64,000 nt of DNA, from assembly GCF_041296385.1 (NCBI RefSeq), contig NC_091016.1, forward strand, positions 18,141,497-18,205,496, read 5' to 3'. This document shows positions 24,701 through 39,700 of this stretch, in pieces (position 1 is the first letter of the stretch; every line of letters starts with the position of its first letter). The position numbers and the translations under genes are program-made. Origin of the DNA: Aphelocoma coerulescens. Taxonomy: Eukaryota; Chordata; Aves; Passeriformes; Corvidae. The notes beneath the pieces were generated by a model. That model had not been told where the DNA came from. It worked only from the letters and a program-made list of their open reading frames with translations, and did no database searches.

Positions 24701-27700
24701 TCAAGCAAAAATACATATTAATGTGGTATCCTTGTAAAATGCCACCATTTGTAATACAAGCAAGAGACCTATACTTGTAAAACTCAGATTTCCTTACACT
24801 CAGCAGTAATATACAACCCAACATGACTGACAAATCACGTTTTCATATTTAAAATACAGAAACAGTATCATAAACAGATCACCAAGTAGTTGTAAAGCTC
24901 AATACACCTTAGTTACCTAGTTTCACTGATCATACTCTGTGACTCGTCTAGGAGGACAGCAGCAGATACTGTTTAGCTGCATGAAGACTGTATCTTTTGT
25001 GTATTCAATTTTACCATAATTCATGTTATAGCAACTATGTCTATTTTAAATTTTCTTAGCTAAGCTAGATGCCAAGCCACCATTTTCAAAATGAGCTTCA
25101 TACAAGTTTCCTCTAAAAAAAGCTGAATAGATGATTCTGTCAAATAAAATGCATTATGCTGAATGGCCCAAATGTTAGTGTCATGTGAGCTGCAGACACA
25201 AATTTATTCTTTTGACCAATTACACAGACTTTAAAATCTGAGAGGCATTCAGTAATATTATTTCTCAGTTCTTAATATTTTAAACATGAATCATTCCAAT
25301 CTCCTTTGGCATGTTCAAAACTGCTTTCCTTGTTAAAGACTCCAATCACTGATCTTAAGCTAAGCCAACATGAGCAATTACACTCTTCCATCATTCTGGA
25401 AAACGCTTCAGTGTGTTTTAATATTCAGTGAAGCTCAGCTTCCTAACATTACTTGTCTGTGCTCTTCTGAACTGGTGTACCAAAACCACTGAGGAATTAT
25501 TTCATAAAGGTGAAGACAAAAAAGTGTAGTTATGCTATCTATAGTAGTTATGCTATCTATAACATGAAGGTTTGCTTGCATGGAAATGAGAGCTGCTTTT
25601 CTTCTCTGAGAGGGTAGGACATTACATAACATAAAATATGTATAATAATGCATATAGGCAAATGTACTTTGCACAATGCAAGTATATTTTAAATAAATAA
25701 AAAAGTCTTAAGGTTTGCACGTAGAAATAATACTTTTTTTTTAAGACTAAATGGTAGAGCTCGGAAAATAAGACACTTTCGAAGACCTCTGTGGTCTGAA
25801 AAGCACAATATTTCAAAGGTTATGAACAAGTGTGAAAATTAAGAAGGGGAGAATAAAAACAATTAACATCTCTTCAAAAGTTAATTTGGATATTACCGTA
25901 TCTGTCATAAACTAACAGAAGGCCATTCAACTGCAGAAGAATTGGCAGAATAAACACAAAAGGACAATAAAGAACAAAACTAAGAGCTGCAGTTAACACT
26001 TACCACTTGAATGAGGAATTCTACTGGAAAACCTCCTAGTGTTTCACTATCTGTGCCTGAAATTTTGTTTTTCCATGAAGATTGTCCTAATAAAGGATCA
26101 CTGTCCTATAAAGGATAAAACATTTAAATTAATAGCTTCTTTTTAGAGGGCTTTGCTAAAATCTTGATCTTGCTAAGTAACTTCAGAAAATTAATCTCAA
26201 AAACTGTTTAAGGTAACAGCTTCAACACGTATTAGAAATACTTCAGTGATTAATACCACATGAAAAAAAGTAACTTACTGTGATTGGAGACTGGAGTGAA
26301 GGTGTGTATGGCAGTCGGGGAGGAGTCATGAAGAAGCGCGAAGGCCGTTGTTTCTGTCCGAAGGCAGCGATTGGCATGGTTTCATGAGGCTCATTACTCT
26401 GCCAGACAGGGAAAGGAAGGCTATACTTCAGTGTCTGATTAATTTTTACCCTTTTGGAACACATAATTTATTTCTGGAATCTGGACTAGCCGTGCCCATC
26501 CATACCCCAACCCAACAGCATGAAAAGATTAACATTTTGCTTTTGGTTTAGGCAGGAGCTTCAAAATCCTAATGTATTGCTGGAGTTTTCAAAGTGTTCT
26601 GGCATCCCAGCAAATAAAACCTGCATGAAGATTTCCAAAAATACTTTTGGCAGACAAACCACTGTACAGGAGTTCAGCAGAGGCTCCAAACTCAGACCAT
26701 GACAGTGACTAGAGGAATTACGTAGATCCAACACCACATAAGATACAAAAGAAAGTGAGGTCCTCCAGAAATCTTGCAGTCTATGCTAGACTGTCTGGCA
26801 GGAACAAAGCCTAGGAGCTGGGAAATAATCTCCAATTGTTTGACCAAAAAAAATTCCTCCCAGGTACGTTCATTAGCACAAGAAATTTCAAAATCAAGTT
26901 CAATCAACTCATAATACTTGTTTGCAACTTCCATAAGCCTTTCCTGGCTTTACCACATTACAAAGGGCCAAGGTCTCTTAAAAAATTTCTGCAAATCCTG
27001 GCAGAATCCCATTGCAGAATTTTCTTTGGGATCTTATACTACTCATTGTATTTCTTCATATTGAACTCAGGCTATTATAAGAGCCTATAATAGTTGGTCT
27101 ATTATAGGTTGGTCTAAATTATTCCACCCTGAGCCATTATGCTTTAATCACAGAGGGTTATCCTGTTCTGTAAAATCATAAACAGTAAAAGTTCATTATC
27201 CTGGAACTTCCCATGCATCTGTTATGCTTGTTTCCACTTTATCACAATACCACCTGGGTGAAATATGTTCTATTTTCTTATTTTTAATTAAAGCGTATAA
27301 TTGTGGAATTTTTTATTTAATTTTCTTATTACAGCTACTTTTAGAATGTGTCATTAATACTTACAAGAACTTCATAATCTGGGACTGTGTGTGTTCCAAG
27401 ACCTGCCCTGTCAAAAGTCACTCTGTAGGTAGCATTAAGAGTGTCTACAGCATCTATCTGTCCAGTGAACAGACCATCATGGACACCTCGCAAACGTGCT
27501 TAAAAAAACAACAAAAGAACCAAGAAACCAAATATTGCAATGCTATGATACAAATAACAAAAACAGATTTATCACATCTTTTGCAAGCAATTCTTTATAT
27601 GTATACTTAAAGCCCACGGATTAAATGGAAAAAAAAAAAAAAGCAAACTCAGAAAAAAAAGTAGGTAATAGAAACATTACCAAATTTTTACAAAATTTAA

Positions 27701-30700
27701 GTTTGCAGGTCAAATATTTCCCAAATCTAATCCTTAGCACTACACTTTTGTCTAAGTAACTCCCTTTATTTCATACCCAATACCTTCTGACAGACAGATT
27801 TTGCAGGCAAAAATCAATTTCCAGATGATTTTGCACAGCATTTCTCTCTGAACACATCCTCTGATGACTGTGTATTTAGCAAAAGACAGTGTGGAAGGCA
27901 GCTCAAGGATACAGGTTTAGAAGAGTGAGGAGAGGCAGTGTGGTGCATGCCTACTCCTCAGCAAGAACTAAGGGCAGTGGTGTTGAACACAAAAAATGTA
28001 ACAAACAGTAGTGGCCAGAATAGGACACTGAAGTGAAAAGCACCTGGACCAAAATCAGACAGTAGGGAGGAATTAAAAATTTCAAAAAACTAGACAAAAC
28101 CTGTGGAATGTTTTCAACAATATTCCCTCCTCAGTTATGGTTAAGCTTTTTTAGTAAGGCAATGTCATGTTTAGCATACATGTCTAACTACAATGCAATA
28201 TCAATTGTATATCTGTTTCAAAACAGACAGTTTTATATTTATGGGAAGAAGTTTTATATTAGGTCAGGTTTTAAACTCAGACAACACTCAATATTTTGAA
28301 AATAAGCATCTCTCTCTCTCTCCAAAATTTGTTAGATATACTAGGCATGTAAAAAACCCTACAATTTGAACAGCAGAAATAATAAGCCATACTAAGTTTG
28401 CACCTCAAAACCTTATCACTGTTTTAAAAATACTACCTAATCTTCACAAGCACCTTCTCAATGAACTAACAAAAAACCATACAATTTTTGATGTTTTACG
28501 TTTATAATAATTATGTGCTTTAAGTGTATTATGACTTACTAAAATCTTTGCAAAACACACTTGGCTGCTTTTTTGTTTATTTTTAAGAAATTACCTGTGA
28601 CTTTTGTTCCTATTACAAGTGGTAATGGAATATCTTCTGGAAGATCTTTGAACTGTGAAAGATCCGCAACTTTCCTCTGCTGCAAAAGTCTGATTTTCTG
28701 CCGTTTCTGTTTTAATGCTGACCTCTCTTCCTCAAAGAATGCAGAGGAACACCTACAATATAATTAGATAAAATTATACTTAAATTCATCACTGAAAACA
28801 TATATACGTGAAGGCACATCAAATAAATTGGCACAGTTTAAAAAATCAGTGAGAGAAAATGAAAAGGTTTGGGGTGATGTGTTCAAGAGAAAAAAATTTC
28901 GTTTAACGCATTTAGACAATCTTACTCCTCAAAATTCTCACTCTTAAGATAAGAGTCTATTTTAAAATAATACTCAGGAACACCAGCTGTTGCATTAGTA
29001 TATCCAAAGAGTACAACTTTTGAGGACTTTTCTTATGAGGGTCCACCTGGTGTCAGAACAAAGCTAAAGCTGGCCCCAGCCTAGTCAGGATGCCAGTTCA
29101 ATGCACGTGAGAGAGAGTCCTGTGAGAGCCCTGGCTGCCAGCACTTACTGATAACACAGATCCCTTTCACGTGTGCTTATGAGCTCAGTTAAACTAACTT
29201 AGTGTGAAAGGGCACCAGACTCAGCACATAAAAGGGCACTTCTCTCTCTAATCTCCTTGCACCTGTGCAGAGCACAGCTCAGCCAAAAAATCTCTATTAT
29301 GCAGATGAACTGTTCTGAGAAGTACAGCTTTGTTTGATCTTGGGCTACTGTGTAAAATCAGATCATCTGTAGTAGTCCCCCTCCCCATTTTGGGGGGTAG
29401 GTCACTCTTAAAATGCAATCTAAAGGATGGAAGGCTCATTCCCAAAGTGCTTACTTTTTATTAATTTTCACTTCTAACCTACTGAATAGTCAAGACTCAT
29501 GAGGGAGATACTGAATGCACAAAGACATTAAGGACTCAATCCTCTCTCTCACTCCTTCCTAAAAAAAAGTTTCTTCATTCTTGTATCAATGAAAGAAGTA
29601 ATTTAAAAAGGTGCACAAATGGTATTTTAAGTCTGTCTGACTGCAGAAAGTTATTTATCAAATAATTTGCCACCTTTGTTAATTGCTTTACTGCAGTCAA
29701 ATGCAAATTAAACATTTTCTGTGGAACTCATTCTGTTATATATTGATTACTGATCAATAAGAAGTTCTATTTTATGAAGTTATTTTAGAAGACATTGTCA
29801 ATTCTGCTGCTGGTTCCCTTTTCTACACTACAAATTATTTTCTGATTTCAATTCCTTCAAGATGTTCCTCAGTCACCTCTCACTCAGTACTAAGCAGTCA
29901 GCTCCTCTTTCCAAGTCTGCATCTACTACTACTCTCTTATTATATGCAGAAACAAACATTCTTATGTTTTCTTCTGTATACCCCTCACTGGGAGAGTTCC
30001 ACAAAGCCCTTTCACTTTTCTCCACAATTTCTCTTCCTGGCATTATGTACAAGAAGACTGTAAGCACTAAGCTGGCCAGGATGCTGAGACCATTTTCTTT
30101 CACACTGACCAGCAGTTTCACACTCCATATGCACAGATCATTTGCCTTTTATCTTATACGTGTTTTCTAAGCTATATGGGGCACAGGCCACCTGCTTTGT
30201 CCTGGTGTTAACATAATGAGATCCTAGTCCTAAGCAAGACACGGGAAAAAAACAGAAGCAAGAATGAACTGAAGCTGTGAGGTACTTTTGTCAGGTAATG
30301 CAGTAATGCACTGCACTGAAGGTTCCCATTTGAGGCTTCCAATCACTATCACCACAAAAATCACCACTAGTCTTTGTATAGCCTAGAAATTCTGTTGTAG
30401 ATTGAGGCTGCAGGTGTGTGTCCCACTCACCAGTTCACCACCGAAGAGCAGAATGTGTTTACCCACAATTATGTATTATTCCAGTGGTCCTCATTAGGAA
30501 TTTAAAGCATCTGCAAAGGGATATGGCAGAGATAGAGAGGGATGGTGGTTGGGACACTTATGCAGAGCTTCCTTGGATATTGTCATTTATTGATGCTATT
30601 GACTTCATATTTACTACTGGGAGGAACAGGTGTGAAATAATGTTTGCAGTGGGCTGTGAATATCAAGTTGCAAAATGCAGGTCAGACCTTTTCAACTCCA

Positions 30701-33700
30701 TTGAGGAGAAGGGTGGCTAACCACAGCAAGACAACAAAATAGGGGAAAAAAGAAAAAAGAAATAAAGCAATATAGACTTCATATTAGTCCTTCTAATCCC
30801 GTCCAGGGTCTTGCATCAGGAATGGCAAATATCACCTGATGTTTTTTGACTCATGCCCTTAGAAATACCAATTCAAATGCTGACATACTAATCACTGACC
30901 TTCAAAGGTCCCTACAACAGCAACTACTGTTTTACTGACAGCTCAGATGGTCTTAAAAAGTCTCTGTCCCAAATGCTGTAACTATGGATGGAGAAAGTAT
31001 TTGCAATATGTTTCTGGTTTCTGTTAAAGGAAACCTCCAACCCAACGTTCCCCAAATGCATTTAATAAAGGTTAACCCATCTTCATGCCTCCTAAGAAAA
31101 AATGAAGATTAAAACTATGGTACAGATCAAAATTGCAATCTCATTAGTTTTCTGTAGAGACTTCTTAAGATGCTGAACATTCTTCTCAGTTTTTATGTTG
31201 CTCATGAGAATTTGAATCACAGAGGAATCACCACCATCATGTAGTGGCAGGACAAGCATATCTAAGCTTAATTCATATCCACTGCTATTCCACAGGCCCA
31301 ATTAAGTTCACACAGAGTACACAAAACTATTACCTCTTCCTTTTCTTGGAGCATATCTTTCCCCACAGTCTACTGGAATCTTACAAGCTTTGCAGGCTCT
31401 CATGAAGAATACTGCTGTGCCAATCAAACACACTGTTGATGTGTGATAGGACATTTAAGGTAGCAGCAGACATAAGAGAATACTACAATATATTTAAACA
31501 AAAAAAAAGATGACAACCATGTGGAGAACTATCACACAGAGACATTATTACCCTCTGCCATCAACACTGTGGGTGCAAAATGTCTTAATTATTTTTTTTA
31601 AATCTCTCATGGGGAGATATCAGTGTTGACATGGTATACAGCTTACCTCCATACGATGAGGACAGACAGAAGAAATTTCCAACACAATGGTAAAATAAAA
31701 AAAAAATAATCTTTGCTCTAGAAGTAGATCAAAATTGTCTTGAAAAAGCATTTAAATTATTTAGAATACTTCAAAGTCTTTTAAAACTAAGGCCAAAGAC
31801 CACTTCTGACATCTTGAAGAAGACTACCACTAATTAAAAAAAAAATTAGTAAAGAAATAAAAAGCAAACAGGAATGCTTATTTTATTTTGCTATAAAGCA
31901 GTAACTCAAAGTTTTCATTAACAAACAATCAGACTCTTTATGCAGTCAAACATTTCTACTTCAAAATTCAGATAAAACTATTTCCTGCCCATTTAGACCT
32001 TTGGTTCCTTTGGCATGAATCTCTCTTTTTTAAAAAAAGAACTCTATGATAGCTGAACAAAAACCCCCAAATCAAACCCCAAACCACTCTCCCCATGGCA
32101 AAAAAAAAAAAAAAAAGCAAAAAACCAACCCAAAGAACCCCTGAAAACCAGAAGGAAGTTTGCAACCCACCAGGTTGGATGGGGTTTTGCAATCTGATCC
32201 AGACAAGGTTCCCTGCTCAGGGCATCCCCTGACCCCAACCCCCACTGGAACCAAACAATCTTTAAGGTCTCTTCCAACCCAAACCATTCTAAGACTCTCT
32301 GAAGTTTTACCAATGGTCCACCAGACTGCTGAATGAGGCAAGCTGATCTTTTAGAGAGGTAACCACTTTTGGCAAAAGTCAAATGAGAAACTGATGACTT
32401 AACCTCCAAACACACCATTTCTCTCTCAGTGGGAAGCATGACAACAAAGGAATGAGAAGCTATCTAAGTTGAGCTCAAACTACATGAACATCTTTCTAAG
32501 AGGAGCTATTTTCAAGCTGGCTCTGCTGCCTTCCTTTGACTGATGGTTTTTACTTATGGTGTTTGCAGATACAGAAGGTGAAATGGTCTCCATCATGCAA
32601 AATATAATCTGACTCAGCAATCTATGAAGAAATGGATCCAGTGCTTTAGTATTTGCATTTACAGAAATAAAAGGCTGATTTATTTATGAAACACTACTTA
32701 CACAATGACAGGGTGGTTGAGTTTGGAAGGACCTCTGAAGGTTATCTCCTCCAACCCCTCCAGCAGAATCACCTCCAGGAGGCTTCCCAGGACCATGTCC
32801 AGAGAACCTTTGACTACATCTAAGGATGGAGATTCTACCACCTCATTTGTGCCCATTCCCTCTTTTCCTGTCTCCAGATAATGCTGGAAAAAAACCTGGC
32901 CCTATCTTCTCTCTGTCTTCCCTTCAAATAGTTATGCATAAAAATGAGATCCTCCCTTAGCCTTCTCTAGGCTAAATTGTGTAGGTTTTGTAAAAGGCTG
33001 AGCTGAATCGGAGGGTTTAAGAATTAAAAATTCTAAATTAGAAAAAAACCCTATGTCCTTCATTAAATTCTGGCTACTTCTCTAAGATGGACAATATTTT
33101 ATGGGTGACTTTATCTTTTCTCTGTTTTGATAGCTAATCTAGGAAAAACTGAAGATCTAGAAAATGGTTTAAAAACAATAATAAAATAAATGAGGTGAAA
33201 ATGTGCACTTGTTTTCCCCATGAAGAGCTAGTTATAGACTGAAAAAAAAACCCCAGAGTGAATAATTGGCCAGTTCTTCCAGGCCAGGAAGCACTGCAGT
33301 ATAGAAGATACAATAACAACTTCAACACATCCTAGCTTGGACACCCAGTTATCAGGAGTGGGAAGAGAACATTTCAAGCATAGACTCATGAGAACTACAT
33401 GGACACATGCATTTAAGGAATAGGGTGTGTGAGGGAAGAGAGGTGCTCAGAGAACACCTAATAAAATGAGTTTTACTACTCTTAAGATATTGTTTTGTTC
33501 TACTATTTGAATGCAAAATTATTTTAAAAGAAACAATTCCAGTAACATCAAAACTACATCCAGGTATTAGCTGAAAGAAAAGAAAGATAAAATTACCTCC
33601 GTGGTTTTCCCATTAATCGCCTGATTTTCCCCCATTCTACTCTTGTCAACTTTCTGGTTTTCAAAGTTGGAAAAGATTCCTTCAGGCATATACAGAAATC

Positions 33701-36700
33701 ATTATCTCCTTCAAACAGTGGCCTGTTGAAACATAATTAGTCCTATGTTAACCACACTTGGTAAACTTCTGTCACGAGATTTCAAAAAACATCCGTCATA
33801 AGAAATATACTGAGAAAATAGAATAAATTAGTCACATAAATGAGACATTCCTATTCAAAGAACAATTTTAACCTGAAATAAATTCAGGCAAAAACAAAAT
33901 CAGGAAGTTTCCAGGACTATTGTTCTTTGAACCTTACTATCACTGACATTTAAAAATGTTCCTCTCTCTAGTCACTACAGAGAAACGCATGTAATTCATC
34001 CTGCTCTGTAATGTATATAAAGGCACCAAATGGAATTTCAGCACAGCCAGCTCAGTGTCAGGGGGATACTGCAACACACTGAAGGAAACCAGAGAGTGAA
34101 ATACTGAGAATAAAGGGAAGGACAATGGGGTACTGAGAAATAGACAGACAGTACCTTTTTTCATCAATTCACTCAATTGTAACTCAGATTCTCAACAGAG
34201 GGTTCCAAAATACAGGAAACTGAACCAACTCATTCTCTACAGCTGTACAGGTGAGACTTCTATTGTATGACCCCATGGTGAAGCAGAGGATCAGTATGAG
34301 AGAAGTGACAGTTCAGAGAACACACCTACACAACTCAGGAATTTCTCTCTGATGCTATGACCCATCTCTATCTCTGTTCTATGACTGCATTTGTCTTTGT
34401 AGTACCACATCCTTCTTAGGCTCAGGAGACAAGGGAGCAGCAACAGATATGCCATCTAATAGAAGGTTAATCATTAAAGACTACGTGCAACTGAAAAGAT
34501 CCCTCCTGGCGAGAACAAAAGGATAACTGCATCCTGGATAAAGCTGCTTTTTTCCACCCTCTGCAGGGCACTGGGGTTTGGAGAAGAATGTACCCAAGCA
34601 CAGAACAAAGAGGGTCTTGGAAGCAACACTGCTTTCAACTGAGTGTCTGGGGTGGCAGGAGAGGGGAAAGGTGCACAGATATGAGGAGACTCGGGCAAGA
34701 ATGGAAGAGAACAGTTTTGCAGCCGGAGGATCTGCAACTGTGGCATGAAGTGAAAGGAAAACACAAAGAATGATCAGTGAGGCCCAGGAAACAGACAAGG
34801 AAGAGCATACAACAGTTTCATTTTATCCATATTTACTATTGTTAACGTAAGATATCTGTATAGAGAACAACTATTTTGCTTGGGTTTTTTTGTTTTTTTT
34901 TTTGAGAAAGATAACCTGTATTGGATTGTTCTTACTAAAACTTGTCCTTAAGGAGACAAACTCTAAACCCACAGCATCCACAAGCTTAGAAGCTCTGGAA
35001 AATGATGTAAGCAAGTTACAGGTGCACCTGCTCAGGGCCTGTGATCACTGTAGTAGTAAGTAGCACTTCAGAAGTCTCTGCATGTCCAAAATCAAGGGGA
35101 CTTCACAAAAACCAGTCCTCTGCAGCAGTGTACAGAGAATCCAAATGAAACAGCTTCAGTAATCTAATAACCGCAGATGACAGTTGTAGAAATAAAAATA
35201 TTTCAAAAACTTACAGCAGACATGGCATTTTATTTGATTATTTCAATTTTGGATGCAATAATTTAACTAAAATATTCAGAGACTTGTACAGTGAGCCATA
35301 TTTTGTCGACAACTCTACACTTTAAACTTTTTTAAGCTTCTCATTAAGTCTGAATCATATCACTCCAAACAAGAGATATCAAAGTTTTTCTTCCAAAGAT
35401 ATACAGTTTCTTAGTAAACCATATTATAATATCTTAATGTGGTCATATCTTATGAGCATTACAAGCTGTTTTTAATTTGCAAGGCAAATAAGGCAAGGTT
35501 TTGGCAGAGGAGGGCTGCAGGGGTGGCTTCTTTGAGAAGCTGCTGGAAGCTTCTCCTATATCCAGCAGAACCAATGCCAGTTGGCTCCAAGGTGGACCCA
35601 CCCTTGGCCAAGGCTGAACCACTCAGCGATGGTGGTCGAGCCTCTGCAATAACATAGTTAGGAAGGGAGAAAAAAACCCTGTGCAATTGCAGCAGGACAG
35701 AGAAGTAAGAGTAGCTGAGAGAAACAGCTCTGCAGACACCAAACCAAGGTCAGGGAAGGAGTGCTCCAGGCACCAGAGTAGAGACTCCTCATGGAGCCAT
35801 GGTGAAGCAGCTGTGCCCCTGCAGCCCATGGAGGGCCCCATGCTGGAGCAGGTGGGTGCCCAAAGGAGGCTGTGAACCCATGGGAAGCCCATGCTGGGGC
35901 AGGCTCCTGGCAGGACCTGTGGACCCATGGAGAAGAGCCCATACTGGAGCAGGTTTTCTGGCAGGACTTGTAACTCCGTGGGGGACCCACACTGAAGCAG
36001 TCTATTCCTGAAGAGTTCATCTCCTGTAAGGGCCCCACACTGGAGCAGTTTCTGAAGAACTGCAGCCCATGGGAAGGACTCACGTTGGAGAAATTTGTAA
36101 AGGACTGGTTCCCATGGGAGTGTGAGGATTCCTTTCCCAGAGGAGGAGGGAGCAGCAGAGACAGTGTGTGATGAACTTATCAGAACCCCCACTCTCTGTC
36201 TCCCTGTGCTTATGGGGTGTAGGATGTAGAGAACAGAGAACTGGGAATAAAACTTGAGAAGGGAAGCGAGGAGGGAAGGTGTTTTTAAGATTTGGTTTTA
36301 CTTCTCATTACCCTACTCTGATTTCAATGGTAATAAATTAAACTGTTTTCCCAAAATCAAGTCTGTTTTGCCCATGAGAGTAACTGGTGTGGTCTCTCCC
36401 TGTGCTTATCTCAGCCTTTGACCCTCTTGTTACGTTTTCTGTACCATGTTCAGATGAGAGTGGCTTTGATGAGCACCTGGTGTCTGGCCAAGGTCAACCC
36501 ACCACAACCGCACACACTGATAACTATCAAAGAGGTTTTCAGAATTACCTGCTAAACTCAAATTCTAGTCTACCGACAGACCTAAAGTTTCACAGACAAT
36601 TCTTTGAGAATAAACTAAAAATTCTTGGACTGTTGTAAAAATCATCATTAAAAATGTACCACAATAAAATTACTCCTAGAAGTAAGTAGGGTTTGGGCTT

Positions 36701-39700
36701 TTTGTTTTGTTCATTTTTTTTTTCAAGTAAGGGGGGGGGGGGGAAAGGCATGAAATTCCTTCTTTCAAAGGAATTAAATCCTAGAGATGATGAATTGAAA
36801 ACTAACTAAAATGGACATCTCATTTTTCCACTTCTGATGAATATATGCCAAAATGTTTTTCTATTGCTATGACTGCCTTCCTAGTTAAGGAAAAAAAGCT
36901 ACAGCAATTGTGATTAAAATAGGAAGGAAAAACAGTAATTATTTTGTTTGTGCATTCTGCAAAATAATGCTTGTTAATTCTGAAGCCATTCTTTAGAATA
37001 TTAAATAGTCATGTTTCATCTGTTAGTCAGCCAGAGTAGATTTTAAGACTCCATTCATCAATAATGTTTTTTACATTTTAGAAATTAAATTGGTTCTTTT
37101 AAACAATTCACACCCCTGTGCTAGTGGCATTAAGAGAACAAGTGCCAAAAACTCCAAGGCACAAACTGCAGAAACAGTCTAGGAAATACATTAGAAGATC
37201 CAAGAAAGATGCTGATATCTGGACAACAGCGGAACAGTCACAGCCTGAAGCCCTGTTAGTGATCACAATAAAAACAGGATGATGGGGAAAAAATATTTCA
37301 TACCAACATTTACACCTTTTAGGAAAGCAGCACTTTATGAAGAAGCCGTGTCCTTCCTATCTCCTCTGTATAACACTGATCCAAGGGTTCAGAAAAGTCT
37401 AAGTGTTCTGATTACTTCCTGCTTCAGATGCTAAGAGCATTATGAATAAAATCTGATATCTGGTAGGCAGAAGTGATAAAAAGAAAATTATATCCATGAA
37501 GGAAGGCTTTCCATAGAAGACTTTCTAAAGTTGCTAGTTGCAAAGAACAAAGAGCACATATATTGCTCACTAGAAAGAAGAAAAAAACCTATCACCAATA
37601 AACAAGATAGTTTTCAGTTACTAATAATTTAAGAATGAACTTTGGAGTACCTAACCAATGTATGGAACTACGCAGCTCAATTTCAGAAAATTACTTGTTT
37701 CTATACTAATAAGAGGCAATTATACAAAGCAAACATACTTATCTATATTTGAATAGAACCATTCATATATGCACCACTTGTGAGCTTTGGGAAGTTTGAG
37801 CAGGTTACGAAGCCGTAAACCAATCTTCTGTGATACTTTCTTTTCTGGTGTGGACATTGTTGTACTAAACTTCTATGTAGTAAAAAGAAGAAACAGTTAA
37901 ACACGGTCTAGTATTTGTCAGTATTCAGATAAAATAGATTTTTCTGATAAAATTCTGCACATATTGTTTCATGACAATTTTTTTCTTACAGATCTATAAC
38001 AGCCCTTACTGCATTATATCAGCAACGCAATCAAACAGAACAGACTGCAAATTTTAACAGGATCAATACAATTATCTCCATACAAAGCTCTTTCAACAGA
38101 AATATTTTCCAGCACTGAAAATTACATTATTGGTAACAACAGCATAGCACTAAAATACATACACACTTCAAAACTCTGAGGCCCCACTGACTGTCTCAGG
38201 TGAGCATAATTGGTGTTGCAGCTCAGACGCCAGCAACAGCACCTGTCTCATTTGCACTAGAGCTTCTACTCTTGCTTACTCTTCTTAAGATGAGGATGAA
38301 GCCAGCAGAGGAATGTAACAACCAAAGCTTTGAGCAGAGTGTCTGCTTAGAAAACTGCAAGAGAAACTAGAATGGACAGAAGCAATCAAGTTTTAACTAC
38401 ATTTTGAAAGCTATTTGATAAATCACAGAAAAGACACTGTCTTAGACTGCTTACATAATACAGAGACCTGTGTTTAAACAAGACTATAAATAAAAAAATA
38501 ATTCTGTAATTTTGTTCCAAGGATGGCTGTCTTACCAGACAGAAAGAAAAATGTTTCTACAAAAAATAACAGCTTTTTCAGACTATTAGTTTAACTGGGT
38601 CCCCATGCCATCATCAATTGTTATCCTTCCCCAACCATTCAAAGTATTTTGGACTTTAGTAGCAGCAATACTACTACTACTTTATCCTACTACAGTAGGA
38701 TAAAGCATAAGGTAGGCACCTTGCTGGCTCCTGCTGCACTAGATACAAGTCCCCTTTCTCCCACGGGAACTCCGGGAAACAAAGCCTGTGGGACAGCAAG
38801 ATCTGTGAACTACAACAGCTGCAGTCCCTCACAAATATTTATCTATCAATCATTGGACCTCCTGAATCAGACATTTAAGCACAAAACAACTGGGCTTAGA
38901 ACATTACCAAGTGTTTGTACTCTTAAGAAATCATGGTAATGAAGAGAAATGTCATGGTTCTCAGCTCTGGCAAAATGGACCCAGCTAAATGGCAAGTGCC
39001 AAGCTTTTCACATCAGACACTGCACAGCACAGCTCAGAAGGTAAATCAGACCAGTATTCAAATAGTACTTTTTCAATGAAGTAAATTCAGGCTCATATGG
39101 TGATGGCACAGAGAAGTGATGTGGATGACAGAGGTACTACAGAGCCAATTCACTGAGACTAAGAGATGTTGCCCTTTCTATCATAGCAAATAAAGGCTGA
39201 CAAATTACAGCTGCTCTTTCGTGCTGTATCAAGGAGTTGACAATCAAGGGGAGGATAGTAAAACAAGCTCTTTGAACTGAGGACTTCAGCATTACAGAAT
39301 CAAGAAGGTAAAGCTGGCCATGAACACAGGCTACAAATCTAGAGCAAGTGCCTAACTTGCTGGGATACATTAAATTCTATAGGAGCCTTCTCCATTATGT
39401 AATCAGTGCAAGAAACTTAGGCAGTTTTAAACTGAAGCTGAATAAATTTATGCTGACTACAGGAGAGGATTGTTTCCAGGAGCATGATGGGAAATTAGTC
39501 TGGAACTCTTTCTAGCTCTGGGTGTTCATGACCAGGATCACAAAGGACAGGTACTCCCACAAACAAACTGAGGAAACCAGTTGTAAGGATTGAATTGTGG
39601 CTTACTTTTAGCAACAGTTTTCCCCACAAGAAGATTCATAAACCAAAAATGCAACTTGGAAAGCAAATATATTCCAATTTTCAACTAAAACAGATAGGCT

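Larger units (their letters stand above)
28753..33596 (-). other. LIN9: LIN9 intron 6
   Basis: 4.8 kb. It contains two CR1 fragments in opposite orientation (about 32160-32310 and 32703-32990), a poly(A) run at 32099-32116, and a short inverted repeat ACTAATT/AATTAGT at 31829-31850. No gene seen. Confidence 0.6.
33723..37738 (-). other. LIN9: LIN9 intron 5
   Basis: 4.0 kb. About a quarter of it is a solo LTR on the + strand (35467-36506). A run of 13 G at 36731-36743 follows. Otherwise AT-rich with no gene. Confidence 0.65.

Noticed and set aside
35623..36192. 189-codon - strand frame
   Set aside because: It is the antisense of the LTR tandem array; its repetitive peptide reflects the 43-53-bp repeat units.
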